In this document: positions 8,402-17,313 of the stretch, one piece after another
Layout of the letters: every line of letters begins with the position of its first letter
How positions within the stretch are numbered: position 1 is the first letter of the stretch
Origin: Alphaproteobacteria bacterium
GTDB lineage: Bacteria; Bacteroidota; Bacteroidia; Bacteroidales; FEN-979
Assembly (NCBI GenBank): GCA_009928665.1
Contig: SACF01000010.1
Coordinates: 47,659 to 111,658, forward strand
DNA: 64,000 bases
Reading direction: 5' to 3'
Notes under the pieces: generated by a model
Databases searched by the model: none
What the model saw: only the letters and a program-made list of their open reading frames with translations
What the model was told of the DNA's origin: nothing
Program-made: the position numbers and the translations under genes

Positions 8402-9724
8402 CTAATGGTGAACACCTAAACGCGACCGGATTCTGCTTTTCATTCCCCTGAAGAAATAAAAATCACTGCGGCGGTAAGAAAAGATTTCACGTACCGGCAT
8501 CTTTACAAGGCGGGAGTAAATGATCACGAAGATGACGGATCCCAAAGCATAGCTGACATTGGTCGCCCAGGCGGCGCCGATGCCGCCGAATTTCGGGATC
8601 AGGAAGAGATTCAGAATAAAGTTGATGATCAGGGCGGGAACAAAAGTATAGATGGCAATCTGGGGTTTCCCCATGCCGGTAAGTCTGCTGTTCAGGATTC
8701 TGAATCCTACCAGGATCAGGATACCCGGAAGGACAACCTGGATCATGGCGACACTTGATGTATATTCGGCGCCGAAGATCAGCGGTACCAGGACCGGGGC
8801 AATGAAGAAAATTAACAACCCCGCGCCAAGTGCAATGAGAAAGGAAACTCTGAAAATGGAAGCAACCGTGCGGTGTATCAGTTGGTCATCCTGCGAGTTT
8901 GCGCTGCGACTAAGTATGATCGACTCGATGGCGTAAGGGATATGCCAAAGCTGTTCTGCAATCTGCATTGCCAGTGAATAGAAGCCAACCTGTTCGAGGG
9001 TCGACAGTTTCTTGAGCATCAGGATATCGAGCCGGTAGTTCAGTTGCATGATGAAAATCGCAATGGCATTGACAATCCCGAGTTTCACCATGCTCTTGAT
9101 GATGTTTTCGTGGTATTTCCAGGTGATTTTATACCGGTATTCGATGATGATGATCCGGTAAACGTAAATCAGCATCAGCAGGTTGGCGATCGAAATGGCA
9201 ATAAATGCCCCTAAGACCGATAGTTTCAGTACCCAGACGAAAAGGACCGTGAAAACCAGCGTAAGAAGCGTCGGTCCGGCATTCATGATACTGGCCCGAC
9301 GGATGTCCTCCTTGCCGAGGAAAACACCCCCGGCGAATACATTCATAAGGAGTAAGGGAATGGTCAGCAAAACCACAGCGATGATCAGCGGGTCGAAGGG
9401 CTGGCTGTCGGAAAAGAAAAAAACAAACCCGCATATCAGGATGCTCAGAGAACTTGTGTACAGCAACAGTATGAACAATGCCGAAACAATTTCTTCCTCC
9501 GCGTACATTTTGTTCCCGATGTGATAAATGGCGCTTCTGCGTACTCCGAGCTGGGTGAAACCGATTACAATAATCGGAACGACGATAATGGAAGAATAAA
9601 GACCGAATCCTGCGGCTCCCAATGCACGCGAAAGAATGATACCGGCCAGGATGTTGGCGATGGTGACCGTAAGATTACTCCCGAGAATACTCAGGATGTC
9701 GTTGAAATAGGTTCTCTTTGCCAA
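8402..9724 (-). CDS. Oligosaccharide flippase family protein (Wzx/MATE-like)
   Basis: A 440-residue protein made almost entirely of hydrophobic helices (about 12-14). The N-terminal SNLTVTIANILAGIILSRALGAAGFGLYS is the usual opening of polysaccharide flippases of the MOP superfamily, and later segments such as GIGAAWATNVSYALGS fit too. These move undecaprenyl-linked oligosaccharide units across the inner membrane. The start is a TTG at 9724; an in-frame stop lies 21 bases upstream and no ATG intervenes. It is divergent from the aminotransferase gene. Its presence makes the locus a lipid-linked glycan pathway rather than a soluble secondary-metabolite pathway. Confidence 0.85.
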   Translation of the reverse strand: MAKRTYFNDILSILGSNLTVTIANILAGIILSRALGAAGFGLYSSIIVVPIIVIGFTQLGVRRSAIYHIGNKMYAEEEIVSALFILLLYTSSLSILICGFVFFFSDSQPFDPLIIAVVLLTIPLLLMNVFAGGVFLGKEDIRRASIMNAGPTLLTLVFTVLFVWVLKLSVLGAFIAISIANLLMLIYVYRIIIIEYRYKITWKYHENIIKSMVKLGIVNAIAIFIMQLNYRLDILMLKKLSTLEQVGFYSLAMQIAEQLWHIPYAIESIILSRSANSQDDQLIHRTVASIFRVSFLIALGAGLLIFFIAPVLVPLIFGAEYTSSVAMIQVVLPGILILVGFRILNSRLTGMGKPQIAIYTFVPALIINFILNLFLIPKFGGIGAAWATNVSYALGSVIFVIIYSRLVKMPVREIFSYRRSDFYFFRGMKSRIRSRLGVHH

Positions 9725-9865
9725 TAGGGTAAGAAAATGAGACTAAGGCCTTCGCTCCAAACAGTCAGCAAAATTAAGATAATTCGCCATTCTGAAAAAT
9801 ATCAGCGGCCTTTATTCGTGATTTGTGTAATTTCGCGCACACCGATTCAGTCAGAGGATCAGGAT

Positions 9866-11005
9866 ATGAAATCAATTCCCTTCAATAAGCCCTATATTCC
9901 GCTGGTATCATTCCACCACATGATCCGCTGTGCGCTCTCGGGAACCATCGCAGGTAACGGGACTTACACGAAAAAGTGCCATGGATTCTTTGAACACCGT
10001 TTTGGATTCAAAAAAGTACTCCTGACCACCTCCTGTTCCGACGCCCTCGAAATGGCAGCATTGCTCTGTGGAATCCAACCGGGTGACGAAGTGATCATGC
10101 CCTCTTTTACCTATATGTCGACGGCCAACGCCTTCCTTTTGCGGGGTGCCCGGATCGTTTTCGCTGATACCCTCAAAGAGGCGCCGAACATCGATCCCGA
10201 TCAGATCGATAGGCTGATCACACCGCGTACCCGGGCGATTGTCGTTGTTCATTACAGTGGAATGGCATGCGATATGGATCGGATTCTGCAGATTGCCGAA
10301 AAGCACGACATCTTCGTAGTTGAAGATGCAGCCCATGCCATCGGCGGTTATTACCACGACCGGCCACTCGGCTCCCTGGGCCATCTGGGGACCTATTCAT
10401 TTCACGAAACAAAAAATATCATCTCCGGCGAAGGCGGCCTGCTGCTTATAAATGATGACCGCTTTAAAAATCGCGCGGAGATCATCTGGGAAAAAGGAAC
10501 CAACCGGGCCGCCTTCCAGCGGGGTGAAATCGCCCGGTATGGATGGGTCGATGTCGGCTCCTCCTTTCTCCCTTCCGATGCCGTCGCATCTTTTCTTTAT
10601 ACCCAGTTACAGCGTTTCGACCGGATCCAGGAAAAACGAAAAAAATTGTGGCACCTGTACCATGATCTCCTCGCACCACACGAAGCTTCCGGATGGATCA
10701 ACCGACCGGTCATTTCCACCGATTCAACCGTTAATGGTAATATGTACTACATCACGGTCAACTCCTCTGAAATAAGGGATTCGCTGCTCGACTACCTTAA
10801 AAGGAATGGGATCAACGCGGTATTCCATTACCTTCCGCTCCATTCCAGCTCTTTTTTCAAGCCTTTTCACGACGGGCGCGACCTTCCGAATACCGACCGG
10901 TTTTCACGTTCCATCATCCGGCTGCCTTTTTTTAATTCATTGAAAAAAAGACACGTAAACTATATCGTAAAAACACTGTCTGACTTCTTCCGGCAACCCC
11001 GATAA
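9866..11005 (+). CDS. Sugar aminotransferase, WecE-like (DegT/DnrJ/EryC1 family)
   Basis: A 379-residue PLP enzyme. It starts MKSIPFNKPYIP, the hallmark opening of WecE, and the PLP lysine is Lys183 in FHETKNIISGEGG. The EDAAHAIGGYY segment contains the PLP-ring and nitrogen contacts. WecE converts dTDP-4-keto-6-deoxyglucose to dTDP-4-amino-4,6-dideoxygalactose with glutamate as the amino donor. A 43-codon in-frame extension to 9737 is not conserved in type, and AGAGGATCAGG precedes the ATG at 9866, so that start is chosen. The dTDP-sugar could come from RfbA (34717-35577); no rfbB is in the window. The exact product epimer is not proven. Confidence 0.85.
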   Translation: MKSIPFNKPYIPLVSFHHMIRCALSGTIAGNGTYTKKCHGFFEHRFGFKKVLLTTSCSDALEMAALLCGIQPGDEVIMPSFTYMSTANAFLLRGARIVFADTLKEAPNIDPDQIDRLITPRTRAIVVVHYSGMACDMDRILQIAEKHDIFVVEDAAHAIGGYYHDRPLGSLGHLGTYSFHETKNIISGEGGLLLINDDRFKNRAEIIWEKGTNRAAFQRGEIARYGWVDVGSSFLPSDAVASFLYTQLQRFDRIQEKRKKLWHLYHDLLAPHEASGWINRPVISTDSTVNGNMYYITVNSSEIRDSLLDYLKRNGINAVFHYLPLHSSSFFKPFHDGRDLPNTDRFSRSIIRLPFFNSLKKRHVNYIVKTLSDFFRQPR

Positions 11006-11014
11006 TTTTTCTTC

Positions 11015-11133
11015 TCACCATTTCACCATGCCACTGATCCGCCAGTCCAATAGTGCAGTGGTGCCTTGGTGCAGTGGTGAAAAAAGGACACCATTCCACC
11101 ATTTCACCATTCCACCTTTTCACCATTCCACCA
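11015..11133. repeat. CACCATTTCACC / CCATTCCACC intergenic repeat cluster
   Basis: Between the ends of two convergent genes lie repeated CACCATTTCACCATTCCACC-type units with interspersed TGCAGTGGTG. The reverse complement of the same unit occurs at 55708-55730 beside another gene end. It is a dispersed intergenic repeat without coding capacity. Confidence 0.6.
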
Positions 11134-11139
11134 GTTTCA

Positions 11140-11166
11140 GGGTAGGAGGGTAGGAGGGTACGGGGG
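11140..11166 (+). other. G-quadruplex-type G-run motif
   Basis: Four G-runs with loops of 5, 5 and 3 bases (GGG-TAGGA-GGG-TAGGA-GGG-TAC-GGGGG) lie just beyond the stop codon of the GT87 gene. The pattern fits the usual G3+N1-7 quadruplex rule on the plus strand. Confidence 0.6.
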
Positions 11167-11167
11167 A

Positions 11168-12385
11168 TCAAACTGGTTTGCTTATCCCCGGCCTGTAGTG
11201 AAAATGAACGATTATAAAATAACCAATGAGCAACAGATTGCTGATCCCGATAAGGGCTCTTTCGAACAGGAAGTCCGACAGGTCCCGGCCTAAAAGATCG
11301 GTGGAATTTCCGCCATAAAAAAAGATCAGGATCACGAAAAGGATGGAAGGTAGCCACTGTTTTCTCTGGATCAAAAAGACAAGGAGTACCATAATAACCG
11401 GGAGGGTACTGAGAAAATGCTCCGAATCTGTCTTCACCAGATCCGGAAGGATTGCAATCAGGAAAAACCATTCAGCCGTCATACTGGCCCTTGATACCAG
11501 GGTGTTGTCCATAGCCTCCCGTTCCCGCTTTCGGTTAAAATAATACAGCGCCGCATAAGCAAGTGCCCCCGCTGCAATGATCAGGTATTGGACGAAACCG
11601 GGAACTCCGGGATCAAAATAATACTGAATCATGTACATCAGCGAATTGTGTGACGGATAATTTGCATTATGGTCAAACACGGCACGATACCATTCGACAT
11701 GAAGCTGTAAATCGCGGTTCAGTCCGACCAGCAAGGCCGGCAGCAGCGATGTAACAACGAGGGTCGCGGCAAAACCGCCCAGCGCTTTCCATTGTTTCCT
11801 GAAAATTAACGGAAGAATAAGGATCAGGAAAAAGGGTTTGGCCAAAACCACGATTCCGAAGAGGATACCGGCCCGCACAGGCTGCGACCGGAGGAGTGAA
11901 CGGAGTGAAAGCGACAGCAGCAATAACAGAACCACCGTGATATTCCCCAGGTGAAGCTCCTTGACAAAATGGATCAGCACACAGATAAAAGCCAGTATGA
12001 AAAGCAGGTTTTCCTGCCGGATCCAACGGGCAAAATAGTGATCCCGGAGGATATCCCTGATTACAAAGGGAACGTAGATCATCACCGCCGCCAATGAAAA
12101 AAAATGAAGGATGCTTGCAATGGAATAGGGTAACAGACAATGGGGGATGAAGAAAATGAGGGTAGCGGGTGAGTACTTGTAAAAACCCGAACTCAGTCCG
12201 AAGGCTTCGCCATACACGGTAGTCCCATCCCACAACGCCCCGGCCGCGGAATAATAAACCTTGAAATCGTTGAGCCAGAAACGATGGTTGATGTTTTCGA
12301 AAATAAAATCGGTCAGCAACGCCAACCCGGCAATCACCATGAATTTCCAGAGATACTTGTCACTCTTTGTATCCGACATATCCAT
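11168..12385 (-). CDS. GT87/DUF2029-type membrane glycosyltransferase
   Basis: About 405 residues with roughly ten membrane helices. Early in the protein an FKVYYSAAGALWDG stretch is followed by YKYSPATLIFFIP; this aromatic-rich acidic loop and the Y-x-Y-S-P motif are typical of GT87 polyprenol-phosphate-sugar-dependent mannosyl/arabinosyl-type transferases. Such enzymes add a sugar on the outer face of the inner membrane from a lipid-linked donor. An upstream TTG at 12424 is possible but less likely than the ATG at 12385 (or 12379). The gene follows the propeller gene on the same strand but fits the glycan locus functionally. Donor and acceptor are unknown. Confidence 0.72.
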   Translation of the reverse strand: MDMSDTKSDKYLWKFMVIAGLALLTDFIFENINHRFWLNDFKVYYSAAGALWDGTTVYGEAFGLSSGFYKYSPATLIFFIPHCLLPYSIASILHFFSLAAVMIYVPFVIRDILRDHYFARWIRQENLLFILAFICVLIHFVKELHLGNITVVLLLLLSLSLRSLLRSQPVRAGILFGIVVLAKPFFLILILPLIFRKQWKALGGFAATLVVTSLLPALLVGLNRDLQLHVEWYRAVFDHNANYPSHNSLMYMIQYYFDPGVPGFVQYLIIAAGALAYAALYYFNRKREREAMDNTLVSRASMTAEWFFLIAILPDLVKTDSEHFLSTLPVIMVLLVFLIQRKQWLPSILFVILIFFYGGNSTDLLGRDLSDFLFERALIGISNLLLIGYFIIVHFHYRPGISKPV

Positions 12386-12481
12386 AATTTTACCGAAAGG
12401 ATGTTCGTCGAATGTAAAAGTCAAAAACCAGGAACATCCCCATCGGGATCAACAGTCAATACGCTCATTCGCCACCTGCCA

Positions 12482-15400
12482 TCACCGGTTCCATACCGGC
12501 AACCTTCCCGGCGTTACAGGCGCGCCAAGGTCTTCAAGCGATTTTTCAAGTTGCGGAAGTTCCACCTCCCCGATCTGTTTAACCTGTTCGTAAACGGGAG
12601 GAAACTCCGCTTCCAGAATCTTGTAGGCTTCGAGTTGGGTCCCCGTGGGATCACCGGTCGATGACCAACTGATCCAGGTGAGCTTACCCAATCTGGAATT
12701 CAGCGGTACCGGCGCTGGCGGATTCTCTTCATCGCTGGGCTTTCCGGTGTTACGCTCAAATTTCACATTTAAAATCTCATCCAGCTTTAGCTGAATGGCT
12801 CTGGCCTTGCTGATAAGGTCCGGACTGGCGCCAGGTGTACTGTTCAATGCCTGAAGAATGCTGAGAGCACGCGAATTCAGATCCCCGGCATATTGCTCGG
12901 TGCCCCTCATGACCCGGGTGAGCTCCGCAACTTTTTTATGAAATTCGTTCATGCCCTTGCGATCAACGGCAGGTATCGTCGTGTTATTCAGAACCACGGC
13001 GTTGAACCATACAGGACCCGCGACAGGCCTTGTCTCACCCGCGGCGGTCAGGGTAACCTTGACGCTGTATTTTCCGGGCATGGCCAGAACACCGCTTCCG
13101 TTGTCCGATAAAGGATTGTAAGAGTCAGAATGAACCGCCCTGGTCGACTGGTACCTCAGATCCCAGGTGATCCGGTTGATTCCTTTAGCCGGACTTTTCC
13201 GGATTACCCGGACCGGATTACCCGATTCATCTGAAATCTGGAAGGTCAGATGAGATCCGACCTCCTGCTTTTCCTCCCGCAATTCACCCTCCGTGGGTTG
13301 CGGAATGGGCTTGCCTGCCTTGAAAAGCTCTTTCTCTTTCTCAATCCGGGTCTCTTTCCTGGTTTTAGGAACCTCTTTGATATAATAGGTGAAGACCGCT
13401 CCGAAATCCGGATTTTTGGCAACATAAACTGCCGATCCCTGGGCCGACTTGGTATCGGTGGGCAGATACATCAGCGCATCTTTTACCGGGAAGAGATAAC
13501 CCTGCTGATCGAGGATCTCCTTTTTCAGCATCCGGAGCGGCGTATAGTCGTCGAGAATGTAAAAACCACGGCCAAAGGTCGCCAGCACCAGGTCATTTTC
13601 ACGTCGCTGGATGGCCATGTCCCTGACACTGACGTCGGGCAGACCCGACTTCAGCCGGATCCAGTTCTTCCCTCCGTCAACCGTTACAAAACATCCGAAT
13701 TCGGTTCCCGCGAAGAGCAGATCGGGATCGGCAGCGTCCTGGATGATCGAGTGGACGGTTCCGTTCCCGGGCAGATTCCCGCTGATCGAAATCCAGGTCT
13801 TCCCTTTATCAGCGCTTTTCAGCAGATAAGGCTTGAAATCATCCCGGAGGATGTTGTCAAAAGCCGCAAAAACGATGTTCTCGTCAAAACGTGATGCGAA
13901 AATGTCGCTGACGTATGTGTTTTCAGGAACTCCGGGAAACCGGTCAACCTTTCGCCAGGTCCGGGCGTCCTCGGAAACCTGGATCAGACCGTCATCTGTG
14001 CCGGCAAAAAGCAGATTTTCCCGGAGAGGCGATTCTTCAAACGATACGATGGTGCCATACAGCGAAGTCGACACATCCTTCTGAACGGCCTGTGCACTCC
14101 AGTATTTTCCCATGACCGGCCAGGTATTGCGGTCAATGCCTGCAGTCAGATCATCGCTAATGACTTGCCACGAGTTTCCGCGGTCATCACTGCGGAATAC
14201 TTTATTTGCTGTAGTGTAGAGCCTTGTATGAGAATGCGGACTCAGCAACAGCGGGGTATTCCAGTTCCACTTGTAACTATCTTCACCCTTGCCGGGTTCA
14301 GGCCTGATATCAACAGCCTCCTGGCTCCTTCGGTCATACCGCACCATCCCTCCATACTGGGATTCGGCATACACGATATTTGGATCCGTCGGATCGATCT
14401 GCGACCAGAAACCATCACCTCCGTTGGTCACGAACCAATCGTCAGACAACACACCGGCACCGGCCGTATTCCGCGAAGGACCTCCCATGCTGTTGTTGTC
14501 CTGTGTGCCGCCATAAACATAATAAAAGGGCAGGGAGTTGTCCACCTGAACCCGGTAAAACTGGGTCACAGGGAGGTTCGTTTTAAAAAGGTACTCTTTA
14601 CCTGCATCGAAAGTCTCGTAAATGCCGCCATCACCGCCGATTAAAAAATGATCCGGATCCTGTGGGTCGATCCACATTGCATGATCATCGACATGGCGCT
14701 TGTTATTCCCGACCGACCGCCAGGTTTTTCCGCCGTCGACTGTGACCTGCGACACCGTCTCAACCGAATAGACTTTATCGGGATTTTTTGGGTCGCAGTA
14801 AATCTCATTATAATATTGTCCCTGCGCGGAATGACTACTCATCTTTTGCCAGGAGGCGCCCCTGTTGTTGCTTCTGTAAAAACCCGAGGCATCCGGTGTC
14901 GATTCGATGATGGCATAAAGCAGATCGGGATTAACCGGCGATATCGCCAGCCCGATCCCACCCATATCCGATCCCGGTAATCCGGAAGTGAGCTTTTCCC
15001 AGGTCTCTCCTGCATCGGTCGATTTATAAATCGCGGTTTCCGGCCCCCCGCCGATCTTGGTGAAGACATGCCGGCGCCGCTGCTCCGAAGTCGCGTACAG
15101 AACCCGGGAATCCCGGGGATCCATCACGATGTTGTTCACCCCGGTATTCTCGCTGATCTCCAGTACTTTCTTCCAACTCTTTCCGCCATCGGTCGTTTTG
15201 TACAATCCGCGTTCTCCGCCGGGCCCCCATACCGACCCTTCGGCCGCCACATACACCACGGCCGGGTTCCGGGGATCAATGACGATTCCTCCAATCTGGC
15301 GCGAGTCTTTCAATCCCATGTTTTTCCAGCTTTTCCCGCAGTCAGCGCTCCTGAATACCCCGTTCCCGTAGCCCAACGACCGCTGGTGGTTGTTCTCGCC

Positions 15401-15862
15401 CGTGCCGATCCATACCACACAGGGATTGGTCGGATCGATGACCACACATCCGATGGCATAACTGCCGTAATTATCGAAAACCGGCTCAAAGGTGGTCCCG
15501 TTGTTGACGGTTTTCCAAACATGACCGGAGGCAACCGCCACGTACCATTCGCTGTGATTGAAAGGATTTACCGCAAAGTCGGAGATCCGTCCGGAAGAGA
15601 AGGCCGGACCTATACTTCTGAATTTCAATCCGCCGACGAGCGCCGAATTATAGACCGAATCTTCCTTTGGCCCGGCCTTCTCTTTTTTATCCGCCTGCTG
15701 GTTCTTTTCTTTTATGGTAGCTCCTTCTTTTTTTCCGGGGGTGGTTGTTTTTGTGATTTTTCCCGGTCCGGAACCACTTTCATTTTGTGAAAAGCACGGG
15801 GTTCCAGAATAGAATATCAGCATTCCGGCGATCAGGAAGGGTAATAATAGTCTCATTTTCAT
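12482..15862 (-). CDS. Secreted BNR/VPS10-type beta-propeller protein
   Basis: A 1126-residue protein with a signal peptide (residues 1-25) and a charged linker (about 26-65). Many BNR/sortilin-like repeats follow, with Asp-box patterns S-x-D-x-G-x-x-W: SADCGKSW, TTDGGKSW, STDAGETW, SNNRGASW, SADKGKTW and TVDGGKNW. The C-terminal third contains an INRITWDLRY segment, common in the large WD40/YVTN/BNR-like proteins of Bacteroidota that databases often label glycosyl hydrolase. Catalytic sialidase residues (FRIP, Arg triad) are not seen, so hydrolase activity is doubtful. Its ATG overlaps the mtnA stop (ATGA), so it is translated with mtnA. It is probably exported to the periplasm or surface; no T9SS domain was seen. 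Confidence 0.83.
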   Translation of the reverse strand: MKMRLLLPFLIAGMLIFYSGTPCFSQNESGSGPGKITKTTTPGKKEGATIKEKNQQADKKEKAGPKEDSVYNSALVGGLKFRSIGPAFSSGRISDFAVNPFNHSEWYVAVASGHVWKTVNNGTTFEPVFDNYGSYAIGCVVIDPTNPCVVWIGTGENNHQRSLGYGNGVFRSADCGKSWKNMGLKDSRQIGGIVIDPRNPAVVYVAAEGSVWGPGGERGLYKTTDGGKSWKKVLEISENTGVNNIVMDPRDSRVLYATSEQRRRHVFTKIGGGPETAIYKSTDAGETWEKLTSGLPGSDMGGIGLAISPVNPDLLYAIIESTPDASGFYRSNNRGASWQKMSSHSAQGQYYNEIYCDPKNPDKVYSVETVSQVTVDGGKTWRSVGNNKRHVDDHAMWIDPQDPDHFLIGGDGGIYETFDAGKEYLFKTNLPVTQFYRVQVDNSLPFYYVYGGTQDNNSMGGPSRNTAGAGVLSDDWFVTNGGDGFWSQIDPTDPNIVYAESQYGGMVRYDRRSQEAVDIRPEPGKGEDSYKWNWNTPLLLSPHSHTRLYTTANKVFRSDDRGNSWQVISDDLTAGIDRNTWPVMGKYWSAQAVQKDVSTSLYGTIVSFEESPLRENLLFAGTDDGLIQVSEDARTWRKVDRFPGVPENTYVSDIFASRFDENIVFAAFDNILRDDFKPYLLKSADKGKTWISISGNLPGNGTVHSIIQDAADPDLLFAGTEFGCFVTVDGGKNWIRLKSGLPDVSVRDMAIQRRENDLVLATFGRGFYILDDYTPLRMLKKEILDQQGYLFPVKDALMYLPTDTKSAQGSAVYVAKNPDFGAVFTYYIKEVPKTRKETRIEKEKELFKAGKPIPQPTEGELREEKQEVGSHLTFQISDESGNPVRVIRKSPAKGINRITWDLRYQSTRAVHSDSYNPLSDNGSGVLAMPGKYSVKVTLTAAGETRPVAGPVWFNAVVLNNTTIPAVDRKGMNEFHKKVAELTRVMRGTEQYAGDLNSRALSILQALNSTPGASPDLISKARAIQLKLDEILNVKFERNTGKPSDEENPPAPVPLNSRLGKLTWISWSSTGDPTGTQLEAYKILEAEFPPVYEQVKQIGEVELPQLEKSLEDLGAPVTPGRLPVWNR

Positions 15863-16902
15863 GTTGTGATGGATTGTATGTTTTCGGGTGATGGCGTTAT
15901 GATTCCTTTTTCGGTGATAATTCCGGTGATAAACCGTGCAGGGGTTACGTCAAAAGCCGGATTAAGAGCGGTTGATCCCGGTGAACACACCCGGATGGTC
16001 TCTTTCCTTCCGTCATCCGTCAAACCCTCCTGGAAGAGGATTTCCGATTCATCCCGGAACTCAATCGGGATTTGTGAACCGTCGGCACATGACGGATCAA
16101 AAGTTGAGGTAGGCGCTGCCACATAAAAGGGGATCCCGTACGCCCTGGCGGCAATGGCTTTTTCGAGGGTGCCTATTTTGTTGGCGACATCGCCGTTGGC
16201 CGCGACCCGGTCAGCGCCGACGATCATCAGATCCACCTTCCCGAGCGACATGAAGTAAGCTCCCGCGTTATCGGGTATGATGGCATGCGGGATTCCCTCA
16301 TGGAACAGCTCCCAGGCCGTAAGCCGGGCTCCCTGTCCCCTCGGACGGGTCTCATCAACATATACAAAGAGGTTCTTGCCTTGCTGATGTGCATGATAGA
16401 TAGGCGATAAGGCTGTTCCGTAATCGACAAAGGCAAGCCATCCTGCATTGCAGTGCGTTTCAATATTCATTTCGTTGCGGAGAAGCTGAGCTCCGTATTC
16501 GCCGATAAGCCGGGAATCACGGGCATCGGTATCGGCAATTTCAGTTGCTGAACGAATGGCCTCTTCCCTTGATACCAGTGCCGCCTGAAAAACCAGGTCG
16601 ACGGCATGGAAGAGATTTCGCGCTGTCGGGCGGGTCGATTCAATGGTGGCCTTTGCTCGGGATAAAAAATCGTGGTATTCCGCTTCCGGAGCCACTGAAG
16701 CAGCCTGGGCCATGGCAAAACCCGCCAGCGCCCCGATCGCCCCGGCGCCCCTGACGTTCATGGAGCGAATTACCCGGCAACTCTCCTCAAAGGTGACCGA
16801 TTGCCCGATTCGAAAGGAAAAAGGGAGCAGATTTTGTTCAATGTAATGGACGGAAGCGCCCTCCATCCATACTGTCCTGTAATGTTGGCCGTTGACTATC
16901 AC
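15859..16902 (-). CDS. mtnA: S-methyl-5-thioribose-1-phosphate isomerase family (MtnA/eIF2B-like)
   Basis: A 347-residue aldose-ketose isomerase of the MtnA family, which in methionine salvage converts 5-methylthioribose-1-phosphate to methylthioribulose-1-phosphate. The catalytic Cys151 (THCNAGWLA) and Asp231 (VGADRVAANGDVANKIGT) and the substrate-binding Arg51 are present, as is ETRPRGQGARLTAWEL. The usual RGAPAIG loop reads RGAGAIG, a Pro-to-Gly change next to the phosphate site. No other salvage gene (mtnK, mtnB, mtnC) is nearby; it sits between a lipoprotein gene (6-base gap) and the propeller gene (4-base overlap). A related sugar-phosphate isomerase activity is possible. Confidence 0.82.
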   Translation of the reverse strand: MIVNGQHYRTVWMEGASVHYIEQNLLPFSFRIGQSVTFEESCRVIRSMNVRGAGAIGALAGFAMAQAASVAPEAEYHDFLSRAKATIESTRPTARNLFHAVDLVFQAALVSREEAIRSATEIADTDARDSRLIGEYGAQLLRNEMNIETHCNAGWLAFVDYGTALSPIYHAHQQGKNLFVYVDETRPRGQGARLTAWELFHEGIPHAIIPDNAGAYFMSLGKVDLMIVGADRVAANGDVANKIGTLEKAIAARAYGIPFYVAAPTSTFDPSCADGSQIPIEFRDESEILFQEGLTDDGRKETIRVCSPGSTALNPAFDVTPARFITGIITEKGIITPSPENIQSITT

Positions 16903-16908
16903 CCGGTA

Positions 16909-17304
16909 TCAGTGCACAATTAAAATCGTATCCTTTTTTGTCGATGGAGGAAAGGCGATCCGGAAACTTCCGAACAAAGTCTGACCTTGTATGTTGGCAA
17001 AACAATTTCCGAAGTATTTAAGGGGATAAAGTCGGGAGAATTTTACCTTTCCCACACCATCCGTCACAGCCCTGCGTACCAGCAGCCCCTTGTTCAGACT
17101 GTCCTGGTTGAGCGCCAGGTTTACATACGAACTGGTCAGGTATATTCCCTCCTGGGTCTGAACAGTCACGACAAGGGTACAGGAGTCCGCACCGGAATCC
17201 TCCCAGGCCGGAACCGGGGGCTGTTCCTCCTCTATTTTATTACAGGAAAACAGGATCAGCAGCAGAAGTGAACAAAAGAAAAAATAACCGGGAACTCCCT
17301 TCAT
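16909..17304 (-). CDS. Small lipoprotein, carboxypeptidase-regulatory-like
   Basis: A 131-residue protein with a lipoprotein signal peptide; the lipobox LFSC puts the lipidated Cys at residue 20. After a Glu/Pro-rich tether (about 22-40), the body shows CTLVVTVQT, an AVTDGVGKVKFSRLYP turn and a C-terminal DTILIV strand, the layout of a single Ig-like carboxypeptidase-regulatory domain. No enzyme motif is seen. It lies 9 bases after the outer-membrane barrel gene and 6 bases before mtnA in one operon, and is probably anchored in the outer membrane facing the periplasm or surface. Function unknown. Confidence 0.7.
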   Translation of the reverse strand: MKGVPGYFFFCSLLLLILFSCNKIEEEQPPVPAWEDSGADSCTLVVTVQTQEGIYLTSSYVNLALNQDSLNKGLLVRRAVTDGVGKVKFSRLYPLKYFGNCFANIQGQTLFGSFRIAFPPSTKKDTILIVH

Positions 17305-17313
17305 CGGGTACTG

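Noticed and set aside
13250..15790. Several antisense ORFs over 200 codons inside the propeller gene
   Set aside because: Low-complexity translations mirroring the sense Asp-box repeats; no independent start signals.
12482..15862. Sialidase (catalytic) assignment for the BNR protein
   Set aside because: Asp-boxes are present but no FRIP motif or arginine triad was seen.
15859..16902. Complete methionine salvage cluster
   Set aside because: Only the isomerase-like gene is present; no mtnK, mtnB, mtnC or mtnD nearby.
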